The notes under the pieces were generated by a model. That model did no database searches. It saw only the letters and a list, made by a program, of their open reading frames with translations, and was not told the origin of the DNA. Below, one piece after another: positions 8,661 to 19,975 of a stretch of 64,000 bases of DNA (its first letter is position 1; every line of letters begins with the position of its first letter). The translations under genes and the position numbers were made by a program. This stretch comes from Diabrotica undecimpunctata (taxonomy: Eukaryota; Arthropoda; Insecta; Coleoptera; Chrysomelidae): assembly GCF_040954645.1 (NCBI RefSeq), contig NC_092808.1, forward strand, positions 82,151,889-82,215,888, read 5' to 3'.

Positions 8661-11600
8661 TTACTGGTTCTCTACCCATGCCTTCATATATTCAGCGCAC
8701 GTTGATGTACTCAGGGAGCCTTCATGATATCCTGACTTTTTCACATCATATCTATCATTGGGCTTAACATCTACTACCACATATGGTCCGAGATATTTCT
8801 TCCTGAGCTTGAGTCCACCACCAAACTGCGTTCTCTTAATTGCCACTAGGTCCCCTTTTCTATACATTCTCGGCTTCTTCCTTCGTAAGTCATACCTGCG
8901 CTTATTGTCCTCCTGGACTTTGATTAACTGACGTCTACTCTCGTTTCTTAACATGTCTCTACCTTCATCATATTGTTTGATCATTTCCTGCTCTATTATT
9001 TCTTTCATCCTTAGATCCTCTTTATTCTTCATCTTTGTCTCAAAAAGTACTTCGAATGGCGTAGCATCAATGCTTCTTTGATAAGTGGAATTAAAAAACT
9101 GTTGCAACTTATAAATAGGCTTATACCACTTCGTCGGTTCCTCTATACTCAATTTGGTTAATACTGGGATTAACGTTCTATTGACACGTTCTACTTGCCC
9201 ATTGCCTCTTGGTACACCTGCCGTAATCTTAATGTGCTTAATTTCTTCACTTTGGCAATACTCTTCGAACTCGTTCGCTGTAAATGCGGTACCTCTATCG
9301 GATATTATTCGGAGGGGATTTCCGAAATCCTTCTGTTGCCTCTTCATACATTCTATGACTTCTTTTGCCGTCGTTGATTTTGTAGGATAAAACCATGCAA
9401 ATTTAGAAAAATCGTCGATGATCACCAAAATGTGATTATAGTTCTTGTTGGTTGTAGCTAACGGTCCTAAATGATCAACATGAAATGTTTGTAAAGGTCC
9501 ATCGATTTTTACTATCGGATGTAACCAACCCTTTTTTTTGCCTTCTTTTCTACTTCCAAGTATACACTTAATACAATTTCTTACACAATGCTCGACTTTT
9601 TCCTTGAGGTTAGGAATATAACATTCTCTTTGAATTAACTACTGTGTTTTTGTTACAGCAAAATGTTCTACGTCGTGTAACAGTTTAATTACTTCTGTTT
9701 GCATTCGTTTCGGAATGACTAACAATTCCTTACCTTCGTCATATTTAAATAAAATATTGTTTCTAATCAGAAAGTCCTCGTAAGCTTCTGTAGCAAGTAT
9801 TTTCTTTATTGCTTGAATGTGGTTATCAGCTTCTTGGGCCTGCATTATTCTTTCTATAAAACCTGGTTCTTGTACTACTGATGTCTCATTTATTATCATA
9901 ACTATAGGGTATCGACTGAGAGCGTCTACATGAGCCATCCTTGTTCCCTTTCTGTGTTCCAGTTCGTATGGATAATCTTCCAGTAACAGAGCCCACCTCG
10001 CAACTCTGGTAGTTAAATCTTTTTTATTCATGGTCTTAGTAAATGCGGAACAATCCGTTACTATTTTAAATTTGATTCCAAGTAGATAGATACGAAATTT
10101 TTTCACTGCTTCTATTATAGCCAAAACTTCTAATTCGTAACTTGTATACTTTTCCTCGGCTGGACTTGTTTTCTTGCTCATATAATAAACTGGGTGAAAC
10201 TTATTATCTTCTCTTGATCTCTGCAGAAGACAAGCTCCATATCCATGACTGCTAGCGTCTGTGTGTAACTCGGTTTCTCTATCTGGGTGATAAATTTCTA
10301 ACACCGCTGACTAGTTAACAGCTCTTTAAGTTTTGAAAATGCACTCCTTTCTTTTGATCCAAACTCAAAGGTTTGATTTTTTCTGAGTAGATCACTTAAT
10401 GCTTTAGCTATCGTAGCATATGACGGTACAAATTTACGAAAGTATCCAGTCAGGCCTAAAAAAGACTGAATCTGCTTAAAGTTCGTTGGTTCCTTGAATT
10501 TCTTTATGGCCATTGATTTTTCATCCGATGGCTGAATTCTGCCGTCCTCAATAATATATCCTAAAAACGTTACTCTTTTCTGTAAAAATTGGCACTTTTT
10601 CTTCTTTATCTCTAAGCCGTAGTCCCTAGCTACTTTGAGTACTTTCGTACAACTCTTTCTTCTTCGGATGTACTTAAAACTATTATGTCATCCATATAGT
10701 AAATTGCTATGTTCTTGGATGTCAGCTCTCTAAATATGTGGCTAATAAATCTTTGAAACACTGCAGGACTATTACACAATCCGAATGGACACCTTAAAAA
10801 TTCGTATTGTCCGTCTGGGGTGACGAATCCAGTGTATTTAATGCTATCTTCCTCTATTGGTACATGGAAGAATCCATTCTTGAGGTCTATTGTGCTAAAA
10901 TATTCTGCACCTTGTAACCGATCCAATACATCTTCTATTAAATGTAAAGGAAACCTATCTTTTATTATATTTCGATTAAGTTTTCGGTAATCACCGCAAA
11001 CTCTGATCTGTCCGTCTTTCTTTTTGACGAGTACAATTGGACTTGCAAAATCGGATGTACTAGGTCGAATTATTTTTTTCTCTATCCATTCCTCAATTTG
11101 CTTACCTACTTCTTGCTTTTCTGGTATTGATAGCCTTCTTGGGTTTTGGTGTATCGGTTCTTCGTTACTTAGAATTATTTTCATTTTTATATCTGTAGTC
11201 TTGGTCTGTCGCGGTTCATAATTTTCCACTAATTCTTTTATCTCCATCTTAATATCTGGGTCTTTTATATGTTCCAGTTGTAGATTATCATCGTGTGTTG
11301 CCTCGTCAACTGCAATCCTCATTATCATATTATCTACTTCTTTTTTGCATACAATAATTCCATCATCGGTTATGGTAACCTCTGCTTGGTTTAATATATT
11401 GTTTCCAAGAATAACTTCGACGTCTAATGCTCCTTTTGGGTTTACATGAAATAAAATATGGAAATCTTCGCCTTGAATTTCCACTATTATGTTAAAATAA
11501 CCTAAAGTCTTAACCTTAATACCTCCTAATCCATTTAACTCTACTATATTCTTCATAAGAATGACGTCATCAAAGTGCTTTTCAAAAATATCTTGGCTCA

Positions 11601-11760
11601 TTGCACTTATGTCACTTCCTGTATCAAACAATGCACGTAACGATATTTTTCCCAATTTTAAGGTCACTGAGTTTTTGTATACTACGTCAATGACATTTAC
11701 CTGACCAGAAGTCGAAGGTCCATCTTCTTTAGCATTGCATCGAGAAGAAACGTGTCCAAA
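8661..11760 (-). pseudogene. Gypsy pol: protease, RT, RNase H, integrase
   Basis: Pol lies in the gag frame. The protease motif DTGSD is near 11620, the RT box YMDD near 10690, and the RNase H motif DASSHGYGACLL near 10260. The integrase has its HHCC-type zinc region near 9560-9660. Its catalytic core has HVDHLGP (~9465), SDRGTAF (D near 9299) and VERVNRT (E near 9191), giving a D-35-E spacing. The basic tail ends at 8661. There are three breaks: a one-base frameshift near 10645 just after the RT palm, another near 10303 before RNase H, and an in-frame TAG at ~9639 in the zinc region. All catalytic residues seen are conserved, so inactivation is by these few lesions. Confidence 0.85.
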
Positions 11761-12795
11761 TTAGTTGCATTTGAAGCATTTCGTTCCCTTGGCTTTATCA
11801 GGACAATCTCTCGATCTGTGCCCTCGATTTCCACAATTATAACATTGTTCTTCTTTCTTAATTCTGTTTCCCGACATTCTTCTGTCATCTCCTCTAGCTT
11901 CGTTGTTTCTATAATCTCGTCGTATTTCATTGTTTCTGCCATCTCGCCGTACTTCATTGTTTGTCCACTTCTTTCTATGCGTTTCAGTTGTAGAGGATTT
12001 GTGTGCCGTCTGTTTTTTAATGAGTTCATACAATTTAATTTTTTCCTTGAAGTCTCTGAAGTTGTTTGCGCCATAAAGTACAACTTTGTTAACAGGGTCG
12101 TCTTGAATGCCTTCTATTGTATATTGTATTATGACCTCGTCTTCTATGTTACCTCTGCTACCAATTTTCCTCATCGTCAGTACATACTCCTGTACACTTT
12201 CATAATTATTCTTCTTTCTACGCATCAGCATTTTATGTATTTCAGCACTACTTATTTTATTTTCGAATTCCGAAATAAGTCTTTTCTTCAATAGTTTCCA
12301 GCTATTAATTCCTTTTTCTGACTGAATATACAGTTTCGCAATTCCTTTTAGGGATCGTTTGGCAAAAATTAGCATTTGCAAATCATTCCATCCCATTAAT
12401 TCAGAAATTTCTTCGAAGTCAGTAATCCATTTTCTCACCGGATAATCGTCTTTTCCGTCGAAGGTTATGCTGTCTTCTACGTCTTTAAAAGTCAAAGCAA
12501 AAGAATCATTTACTTTACCGGCCGTCATTCTACCTGATTTTGTTTTTTTCTTCGTCTTTAAAGCCATCATCCGCCTACTTTCAATTTCTTCTTCGTATTC
12601 ATTATCGTCTTCATCGTCGAAACCGTCTTTATCGTCATAAACGTCTTTATCTTCGTCATAAGCTTCTTTATCGTCGCCCGCGTCGTTATCGTCATCGTCA
12701 TCTTCGTCATTCTTGTCATCTACATTTAATTCATTCAAAAACGAACAAATACGTTCAATTACGTCGTCATTTGCACCCGAATTATCCAGATCCAA
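11761..12795 (-). pseudogene. Gypsy gag (capsid and zinc knuckles)
   Basis: A 344-codon frame. Residues ~24-70 are a long Asp/Glu tract. The capsid-like region follows, with FDGKDDYPVRKWITDFEE and VQEYVLTMRKIG. A repeated NNE(V/I/A)RRD segment near residue 290 precedes a complete CCHC knuckle (CYNCGNRGHRSRDC). A second knuckle begins KCFKCN and is cut by TAA at 11761-11763. The same frame then continues into pol with the rest of that knuckle, so gag and pol were one reading frame. The first codon is TTG, with a stop four codons further upstream (12811-12813) and no ATG between, so the start has probably been lost too. Confidence 0.8.
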
Positions 12796-13323
12796 TACGT
12801 TACAAAAAATTTAAAAATTTATAGATTATTTTTCTGAGTGTAGTCTAAATTAGTATTACTGTGAACGAGGTTGTGGTCGCTTTTAATTCGCAAATCTTAT
12901 CTCTTTATATTACAACAATATAATAAGTACAATAATATCTCAGAATAAAGCAAAATATCCTACTAAAAGATTTTGATTTTAACAGTCAAATTAAAATATT
13001 ATTATAGTCAAGTATGAACTATCATTATCAGAATATCTCAGAAGTCCTCACATGAACAGAGTAAAGTTAAATCAACAAATAATTACAAATACTTTTGTTT
13101 GTTTAAAAGATCTTTCCTTAATGTTCACAGTTCATGATAAAAACATAATCTTCGCACGATCTATTGAAGGAACAAAGTCACCTGATCATTTGTCATCATC
13201 CAGTGGTTCCAAACCAAACATCCATAAACCATAAATTAATCTTATCGTCGTCTGCAAACAGCCACTTGTCGTCTGCTTCGTCGTCAATAGTCTCGTCACT
13301 TCAGCCTCCTATTTACACTTGGC
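12796..13323. other. Gypsy leader, no gene seen
   Basis: AT-rich untranslated sequence between gag and the SINE; no conserved motif noticed. Confidence 0.5.
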
Positions 13324-13604
13324 ATATTATGTTACAAGTCGATCGGATAGCCAAGCGGGCTGGGCGGCTGGCTTCTCCTTCGCTTCACTGCGAGAGATGT
13401 CAGTTCAATCCCCAGCTCGGTGTACAGAAAACAAAAAGGCTAACGCAGCAGTTTAAAATTCTAAATGAATCTGCGGCTTAGTCTAGAATATGCTGGTATC
13501 TGATCGGCCTATGGTGGAGCAGTACGGCAAGAGATAAGGGCTTGCGGCTTGGTGATACTCCTCCATAGATCCCTACCGGAAGGGCGTGTGTCGCCTAAAT
13601 ACCG

Positions 13605-13674
<70 letters not shown>

Positions 13675-13682
13675 GTTACAAA
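13324..13682 (+). mobile_element. tRNA-derived SINE with 14-bp target duplication
   Basis: The unit at 13338-13668 is flanked by ATATTATGTTACAA at 13324-13337 and 13669-13682. The head has an A box (TAGCCAAGCGGG, 13348-13359) and a B box (AGTTCAATCC, 13402-13411) at tRNA-like spacing, so RNA polymerase III transcription is likely. The long A-box side fits a Leu/Ser-type tRNA origin. A ~190-nt body follows, ending CGCCTAAATACCGGG and a (TA)n tail. The tail suggests mobilisation by a LINE that recognises a TA-rich 3' end. It is inserted in the gypsy leader. Confidence 0.75.
13607..13670. repeat. (TA)n tail of the SINE
   Basis: About 32 TA dinucleotides forming the 3' end of the SINE. Confidence 0.9.
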
Positions 13683-13815
13683 AGTCACGTCGTCGAGGAT
13701 TCGAATTTGTTTGGCCAAAAACTGTGCACTGTCTTTTATAATCTTGCTTCCATAATTAGCGGCACAAATAAACGTTACTGTCTCTTTCGAAATAATCTCG
13801 GTTGAGCCGCCAAAA

Positions 13816-14228
13816 TGTAGGTCTAATTAAGTTCTTTTATTATTTGAAGAGGTTAACGTTATAGTAAAAGTCCGCGATCTATGCGAGAAGTCTTTATTAC
13901 ATAAAATACATTGTAATGATGTTATTTACATGTACACAAAAATACGGATAATTGTCTGCGAATTAAAATATCGAACACCCCCGTCGTTAAATGGTTTCGT
14001 CTTTCGTCTTTTTCGGCGTGCACGATAATTTTAAGTCTATTCAGTTCGGGCGAATCCTCTTTAGCTCAGGAGGAATGTGTGATCTCGTTTACATATCTCC
14101 TGTCCCCTTCACCCCTGAATCGCGTCTCTCTTATAGCGACTTAAGCATATTGTTTAAGTGGTTTCTTGCAGTGGCGTAGCTAATGAATAAAACTATGCTA
14201 AATACTTATACTAAGAAATATTCCTACA
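13816..14228 (-). repeat. Gypsy element 5' LTR
   Basis: Starts TGTAGGTCTAATTAAG and ends CCTACA on the plus strand; pair of the LTR at 8210-8626. It should hold the promoter of the element on the minus strand. Confidence 0.9.
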
Positions 14229-15834
14229 TTTGTGACTCTAAGTCAAAACGGAAGGTGGGAGAGCACGTACAGGCGGTGACTCAAAGAGCTGCGTTAAGAT
14301 TCGCCGCGTAGGGGGGATCATGCCCAACATCGGAGAGGCGGAGGGCCCTTCATTCTGTTGTGCAATCGATCGTTCTCTACACTGCTCCTGTCTGTGATAC
14401 TTTTCATCCGGCTCGAGGAAATAAGAATACAGCCGGGGCGATTTTCCCTGCCTGTCGTAAGAGGCGACTATTGGGAAGAAATGAAGAGGTGGAGAGCCGT
14501 CGTTTGAGGTTTCGGGCTTGTAGACACGCACGCAGGGCGCTTCGGCGTTACGGTCACCGATTTACACTTCTAGTATCCGAGACGAGCCTCTTGTGGGACC
14601 ACTCTACTCTCATTCCACAGAATCGGGTGAGGTTGAACGTGCCTTGTCCCTGATACACCGTTTCACCATTAAGGGCGTGGGGTTACGGCACGTACTTACC
14701 TGGGAGACTTAAGAGTGGTAGAGGAGTGCTCCTCAGCGGCGACCTGTCAAACGTACGAGGTCGAGCCCCGACCTGCGTTCACCTTTCCGCCCCGGGGGGA
14801 TAACGGATGGTGTGCGTACCGCAACACAGGTACTACGGGGAGGGTGGAGCCTCGTTTTACTTTACGTAATCACGCCATCCTCAAATGGTGTCGAAATCGT
14901 AGAGGCAGCGGTTCCGCTAACGGTCGTATACCGAAAGGCCAGGTAGACCCAGCCAATGTCTTTACATTGGAGGGTACACAAATTTCTCAATGTCTGGGGT
15001 ACTGCAGTTTTAACAAAGACGTACAGAAAGCAGCTTAACCGAGCAGATTGGTAAAGTCTATTGAGGGTGACATGTGCATAGAGAACAGTCTCTGCCGAGA
15101 CGCTGGGAGTTATCACCGAGTGTATTCCGATGCACGTGCTAGTGGAGGAAACAGGAAGAATACACAAGAGAAGAAATTAAGACATAGCAACAGAATGTTT
15201 AAAAAAGAAGAAAGGAAGAGGTCCATAATGGTGTGGCAAAAAGAATGGGACGAGATGAGAATCGTGGTGCAGTGAGAAGATGGATGGCATCGGCGTTTGT
15301 ATTACTTCCTGACGCAGATGCTCACAGAAAATGGTTGCTTTAGGGCATACCCTTACAGATTTGGCAAGAACATTTGACAGAAAGGAACGAGAGGAAAGGC
15401 GACCCGAAGGAAGACAGTGTGTCCAGGAGCAAGCAAGAAGCAGAATAAAAAGAGGCGAGATGGAACATGAACAGGGAGGACCGGAAGGAGCGAAGGATTA
15501 AGTCGTAGTGAGAAAATGCGAGAATGCGTGAGAATTGTGCGTGAATGAGAAATTGGGTGAATGCCGTGCTGATATTGCGTCCCCTCAGACCATTGCGGCT
15601 GGTAATTTACGGTTAAAGAGGGTGTTTTTTAGCAGGTATGTCTCTGGCATTGACGGCGATGGTGTCCGAAGAACCTATGCGTGCGGTCTCGAATGACATC
15701 GTGGCTACACAGGAGGAATCCTGCATAACCGAGGTTGGAAGGCGGGTTCTGCCCACCTTCTAGGAGCGAGGTATGTTTTGAACGTTTGGACCTCCCCGCC
15801 CATAAACGACAAAAATAAAACAAAAAGATAAATA
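14229..15834 (+). pseudogene. R1-like LINE, 3' part (after the gypsy insertion)
   Basis: Continues the protein broken at 8209: KVGEHVQAVTQRAALRFAA, then GIMPNIGEAEGP, the usual R1 thumb region. A GC-richer stretch at 14400-15040 (with CTGTCGTAAGAGGCGACTA) does not read as R1 protein and may be another inserted repeat. Near 15170-15270 an R1-type C-terminus appears, RKRSIMVWQKEWDEM. The end at ~15834 is A-rich. Several stops and shifts are present. Confidence 0.55.
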
Positions 15835-16250
15835 AGGCGCGTTTAATAATGAACTACTACAAAATTCTCTTTATGGTGCAGCAGCATCAAAAGGGGTATT
15901 CATTACCGTGTGCAACTGTATCAAAGCAATGCTGGAAAATAGGCTGATTCTAGTAGACCTGGAAGGGGAGAAGATTGCAACCCAAAAAGGTAAGGGGTAC
16001 CCACAGGGACGAGGGTTTTTTTCCCCTGCTGTGGTCACCCCTGAAGGATGGCCTGATCTTCCTCCTTGACATACAGGATGTAGAAGTGCAAGCCTATGCG
16101 GATGATCTAGTAATTATGGTAAGGGAAAAATACGGAAATATTTTATTTAGCACTTTAACATTAAAGCACAAAACATTAAATATCCTTACCATGTGGTGTC
16201 ATAAGGAAAAACTCTCTTAATTCTACTTTTAACAATGTAGGAGCCATTTT
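15835..16250 (+). pseudogene. LINE reverse transcriptase palm fragment (R1/LOA-like)
   Basis: A frame near 15970 reads KGYPQGRGFF. A shifted frame at 16020-16200 reads VEVQAYADDLVIMVREKYG and later LNILTMWCHKEKLS. These are the PQG and YADD blocks of an R1/LOA-type reverse transcriptase with about 15 residues disturbed between them. Both ends are truncated. Confidence 0.6.
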
Positions 16251-16299
16251 TATTACTGTTTTAGTTTTACTACTCTTTCGATCGCAAAAGAAATGTGGA

Positions 16300-17850
16300 T
16301 GGAGGATAAATGCATTTAACTGGAAGAGTTAGAATACAAAGACGACATATTCATTATATTAAAAAAAGCCAAGAAATAGCTGGCCTCTGTCATAAGAAAA
16401 CTTTTCAAACAATTGTACAAGAAAAAATTGACAAGAAAAATAATGACAAACGAAGAAAAAATTGAGACTACTTGGTATATGTACATAAGTGAATTATTTA
16501 ATGATGTCGACCAAACGAATTACTAAACAGAGATTAGGTGAAGACAAATGACCAGAAATACTAAAGATAAAAGTTACTCATGCTATAAAGCTGTCAAAAC
16601 AGAGGAAAGCTGTTGATCGTAATAACATTCCGGCAGATCTGTTAAATCTTAATAACTAAGAAATCGTTAAAATATTGGTTAAGTTTTTCAATCATGTGTG
16701 CTCAACTGGTAAAATCCTAGACGACTGGCTGAGGTTTGACTTCATAACTAGAAATAAGACAACGTCCGAAACACTATAGCATGTATAGACTTATAAGTTT
16801 TATAAGTCACACTTTAAAGATATTCTTACTTATCATCTTCAGTAGAATAAAGAATAAGTATTAAGATGATAAAGGTGAAACGTAGTTTGGATATAGAGAT
16901 ATAAAGATGTCTTTGCCATTTTTATTGGCTATGAAAAGACATTTGATATATTACATCATTAAGAAATAAATGAGTTAGCAGCCACGACGTCAAAATCATT
17001 GAAAAATTATGTCGGCGTCACACAGCAACCATTCGTATTAATGGGAACTCAACGGAAGTGTATAAAGGGAGACAGGCAGAGTTTTTTGCTGTCTTCACTA
17101 TTATTTAATTTATATTCAGAATATTTAAACGTAGTTTACACAAGGTGGAATATGGTGTAAAAATTAATAGAAACCTGATGAGTAGATACCATCATATACG
17201 TTGATGACACAGTTATATTGAGCGATGACTTAAATGGATTGCAATGTCTTTTAAAGTCCATTAACACAGAGAGACGGATCTGAAAACTAAGTGTTCCAAA
17301 ACAAAATACATGGTATTTAGTTGCTTAGTTGTTTATCAGCATCAAGAGAAGAAAGTTGGAATATTTTGGTCATGTGATGAGAGGGAAAAAGTACCGATTG
17401 CTCCAGTTAATTATACAAGGAAAGATTCATGGCAAACGAAGAGTGGGGAGACGACGTATATCTTGGCTGCGCAATTTAAGAGACTGGTTCCAGTGCACAT
17501 CTAACCAATTATTTAGAGCAACAGCTTCAAAGATACGAATAGCAATGATGATTTCCAAACTCCGTAGAGGAGAGGGCACTTGAAGAAGAAGAAGAGTTGC
17601 TTAGCTCATCGAAGGTAACATTATTAGTCGAAATACACAACTACAAATAGATGGACAACCAATACAAAGTGTATCCAATTTTAAATATATAGGTTGTTAT
17701 ATTACCGAACAATTAGACCCAGATAAAGAGATAAAATTTAGAAGTGAGATAGCTCGTGCAACTTTTTTAAAAATGATGTCTTGTTGTACTTTGGATAGAT
17801 CCATGTTATGACATCATCAATAACTTTTTTACGTGTTTACTTCTTCTCTG
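16300..17850 (+). pseudogene. Highly degenerate RTE-type LINE
   Basis: Fragments in several frames match the RTE reverse transcriptase seen better elsewhere in this window. They include TWYMYISELFNDVD (~16465) and YSCYKAVKTEES, a fingers region near 16720-16820, KTKYMVFS at ~17300 and a post-palm section after 17605. Stops are frequent throughout. It is the oldest RTE copy here and hosts the insertion at 17329-17594. Confidence 0.55.
17329..17594 (+). mobile_element. 5'-truncated RTE insertion inside an older RTE copy
   Basis: Flanked by AGTTGCTTAG at 17319-17328 and 17595-17604. The insert encodes only the last part of an [26 protein letters not shown], then GRRRISWLRNLRDWF and MMISKLRRGEGT. 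It then ends in a (GAA)n tail. This is a classic target-primed, 5'-truncated copy. Confidence 0.8.
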
Positions 17851-18475
17851 CTTGAAATCTTCTAGGGGAGGTGGTATTATAGAATAGGCATCAGTTTGTG
17901 AGTCGAGTGGTTAAACTGCGTAAAGAGAATGGAATACAGCGTTACTAGGTTAACTAGAAAATAGAAATTGTCCGGTAATAAGTTTGTTCTAAATTTGTTT
18001 TTGTTGTGGTTTTGATTGTTAGTAATTTTTGAATAGTGAGTTCAGGAGAATTAGTGGTTATGGTGTTAAGCAAGTTGCGGCTGCGTGTCATTTGTTCTTA
18101 CTCACACACTTGAAAAAAAGACACACATTTAAAATTAAAATCTATTTTCTTGGGTCACTAGTCTTCTGATAGACAGATATAAACAGTTTATAATATGGAT
18201 GATCGTATTGTTCATTATAATATTTAGAAATATGAACATTCTGCTATTCCAGATCCGAGAGGTAAATACAATACTAAATCCTTAATTCTCCTAATGTCAT
18301 CAACAGCTTTGATGTAGTCGAATAGTTTTAAATTTTCTTTAGAGTTGATAATAATTGCTTGTTTTTTTTTTAGAAATTTAGATTTTGGTTTGGAATCTGC
18401 AGGGTAATTTGGTTATTAAGTATGTGATTTATTATATCATTGCTGCTCATGTAGCCTAGGACAATACTTTGCTTC
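17851..18475. other. No gene recognised
   Basis: AT-rich; no coding or repeat structure identified. Confidence 0.5.
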
Positions 18476-18870
18476 ATGTTAATATTTGAACTTTAGTCAA
18501 TTAAAAGGCAGATATCGAGCACAGTTTATTTATTAAATCTTGCCCAAGTACTTTCGCTCCCAAAGCATCTTCTGGAGCATCTTAAATAAGCCAAAAAACG
18601 TTTTTTCAACTAAAGAAAATTAAACAAAAAGAGAAATCAAACGATTTCTACTTAGCGAAACCGAATTCAAATCTTAACCACTGTGTATTCTAAAATTTGC
18701 GAAACAAACAGCTGGATAAATTACTCGGCAAGGGAATCTAAAATTGCATTCCACAAGCCGTTTATCCTGGTCAAAATTCGTAGTGAATTCAGTTTCTGGT
18801 ACTTCAAACGAAGTAAATAACAAAACAGAACGACGGTATTAGATTTTTGTTTTGATACAGTGCAGCGACA

Positions 18871-18915
18871 ACCGCTGATACGTATTTCGACCTCCTTAGG
18901 TCTCGTCAGAACGGT
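18871..18915 (-). ncRNA. Hammerhead ribozyme motif, minus strand
   Basis: Minus strand, 5' to 3': ACCGTT, core CTGACGA, stem II GACCT/AGGTC with loop AAGG, core GAAA, short stem III TACGTA, T-C cleavage site, then AGCGGT. Stem I (ACCGTT/AGCGGT) pairs over all six positions with one G-U. All invariant core bases that I can check are present. Cleavage is expected after the C complementary to 18877. Confidence 0.8.
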
Positions 18916-18952
18916 ATAGTCACTGCTCTATACTGCACAGAGCAGTGACTAT

Positions 18953-18997
18953 ACCGCTCTGACGAGACCTAAGGAGGTCGAAATACGTATCAGGGGT
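18953..18997 (+). ncRNA. Hammerhead ribozyme motif, plus strand
   Basis: ACCGCT (18953-18958), CTGACGA (18959-18965), stem II 18966-18979, GAAA (18980-18983), TACGTA, then T-C at 18990-18991 and AGGGGT. Core and stem II are intact. Stem I has one G-G mismatch at 18956/18994, where the opposite arm has the matching C. The very short, self-complementary stem III is like those reported for PLE hammerheads, which may work as dimers. Confidence 0.75.
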
Positions 18998-19135
18998 TGT
19001 CGCTACACTGTATCAAAACAAAAATCTAATACCGTCATTCTGTAAAGAAAATTAATTAACTTCGAAAAAACGTTGATAGATGATAAAAATTTTTTATGTA
19101 ATATAACGTTTTAGACTTACTTCGTCAAATTTGGC

Positions 19136-19975
19136 CTATCCAACAATATATTAAGAATGTCATAAACATTAAAAATTATACATTAACACAAAACGACACA
19201 AGGACAAACAGTTTAAAATTTTAAAAACGGCGAAGCTACATATTGGGTGGCATCAGAAGAGAGAATGGCTCCTGGTCTTAAGGGAAATCTTAAAGTGACA
19301 TGTGACATATGACTACTTGGATTGGCAGTCACAATCATGGTGATGTGATCTGCACATTTCAAAATGCTATGAAACTGAGCATTGACCAAAGGTCCAACTG
19401 ACACTACTATAGGAAATCAACTAAATTGATAAATTGTATAATCCAGATCTCACACTCAAACCTGTCTGTAATAATTAGGGAGTTAGTTTTGATGCAAGAA
19501 ATACACTAGACAATCTATTAGATAGTGGGTGGCTGACTACAATAAAAGGGTCTACCAAGCACTATCAATACAAAATTGAAAGCAGAGTGTATAAATGGGG
19601 TAAAATCCAAATAGTTCAGTTAAAACCACAGCCAATGGGAGAACCATAAAATTAAAATGTCAAAGCATTACTCAAGACCAACTGACCAACAGTGGGAGAT
19701 GTTGAAATATATCTACAACTGTGGAGATGGCATATCTAAATAACGAAGAGATATGGAGAGTGTAATCAACGCCAACTATAGATCAATTGAACTTGAGCAA
19801 ACTAGTTTAAACAGCCGAGCTGGATCCCCCACGAGGTGAAGCTGCAATAAAGTTTTTAAAAATAGGTTTAAATTTAGTACAATTTAAATTAATTTGAGTA
19901 TAAAGACAGTGAGGGTTTTCATTCATCCTCCATCCTAACATCTCTTTTACACTATAACCATAATCTGACAATACG
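19136..19975. other. PLE interior without readable protein
   Basis: The reverse transcriptase palm expected here is missing. The sequence is AT-rich, shows no recognisable motif, and may be a replaced or inserted segment. Confidence 0.45.

Larger units (their letters stand above)
8210..14228 (-). mobile_element. Ty3/gypsy LTR retrotransposon inserted in the R1-like element
   Basis: A 6.0-kb element with LTRs of 417 bp (8210-8626) and 413 bp (13816-14228), both bounded by TG(T/C)AGG...CCTACA. The flanks are TTTA and TTTG, an imperfect 4-bp duplication. Read on the minus strand, a primer-binding-like TGGCGGCTCAACCGAG starts three bases after the 5' LTR (13797-13812). Gag, protease, reverse transcriptase, RNase H and integrase follow in order, with no envelope gene. 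By eye the LTRs differ by about eight substitutions plus small indels, so the insertion is not recent. A SINE sits in the leader. Confidence 0.9.
18624..19043. mobile_element. 420-bp foldback insertion with two hammerhead motifs
   Basis: Bounded by AAAGAAAATTAA at 18612-18623 and 19044-19055, a 12-bp duplication inside the PLE left arm. The first 200 nt are unique. The rest is a near-perfect inverted repeat (18825-18928 and 18940-19043) around an 11-nt centre. Each arm carries one hammerhead motif, pointing in opposite directions. It looks like a non-autonomous relative or solo terminal repeat of another PLE. Confidence 0.75.

Noticed and set aside
11752..12294. Plus-strand frame opposite gypsy gag
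   Set aside because: Antisense of the gag acidic and basic tracts; serine-rich translation is a shadow.
13345..13425. Stand-alone tRNA gene
   Set aside because: A and B boxes belong to a SINE head; acceptor stem and 3' end are absent and a SINE body follows.
14238..15038. Host genes in the GC-richer block
   Set aside because: Open on several frames at once because of composition; no motif, and it lies inside an R1-like relic.
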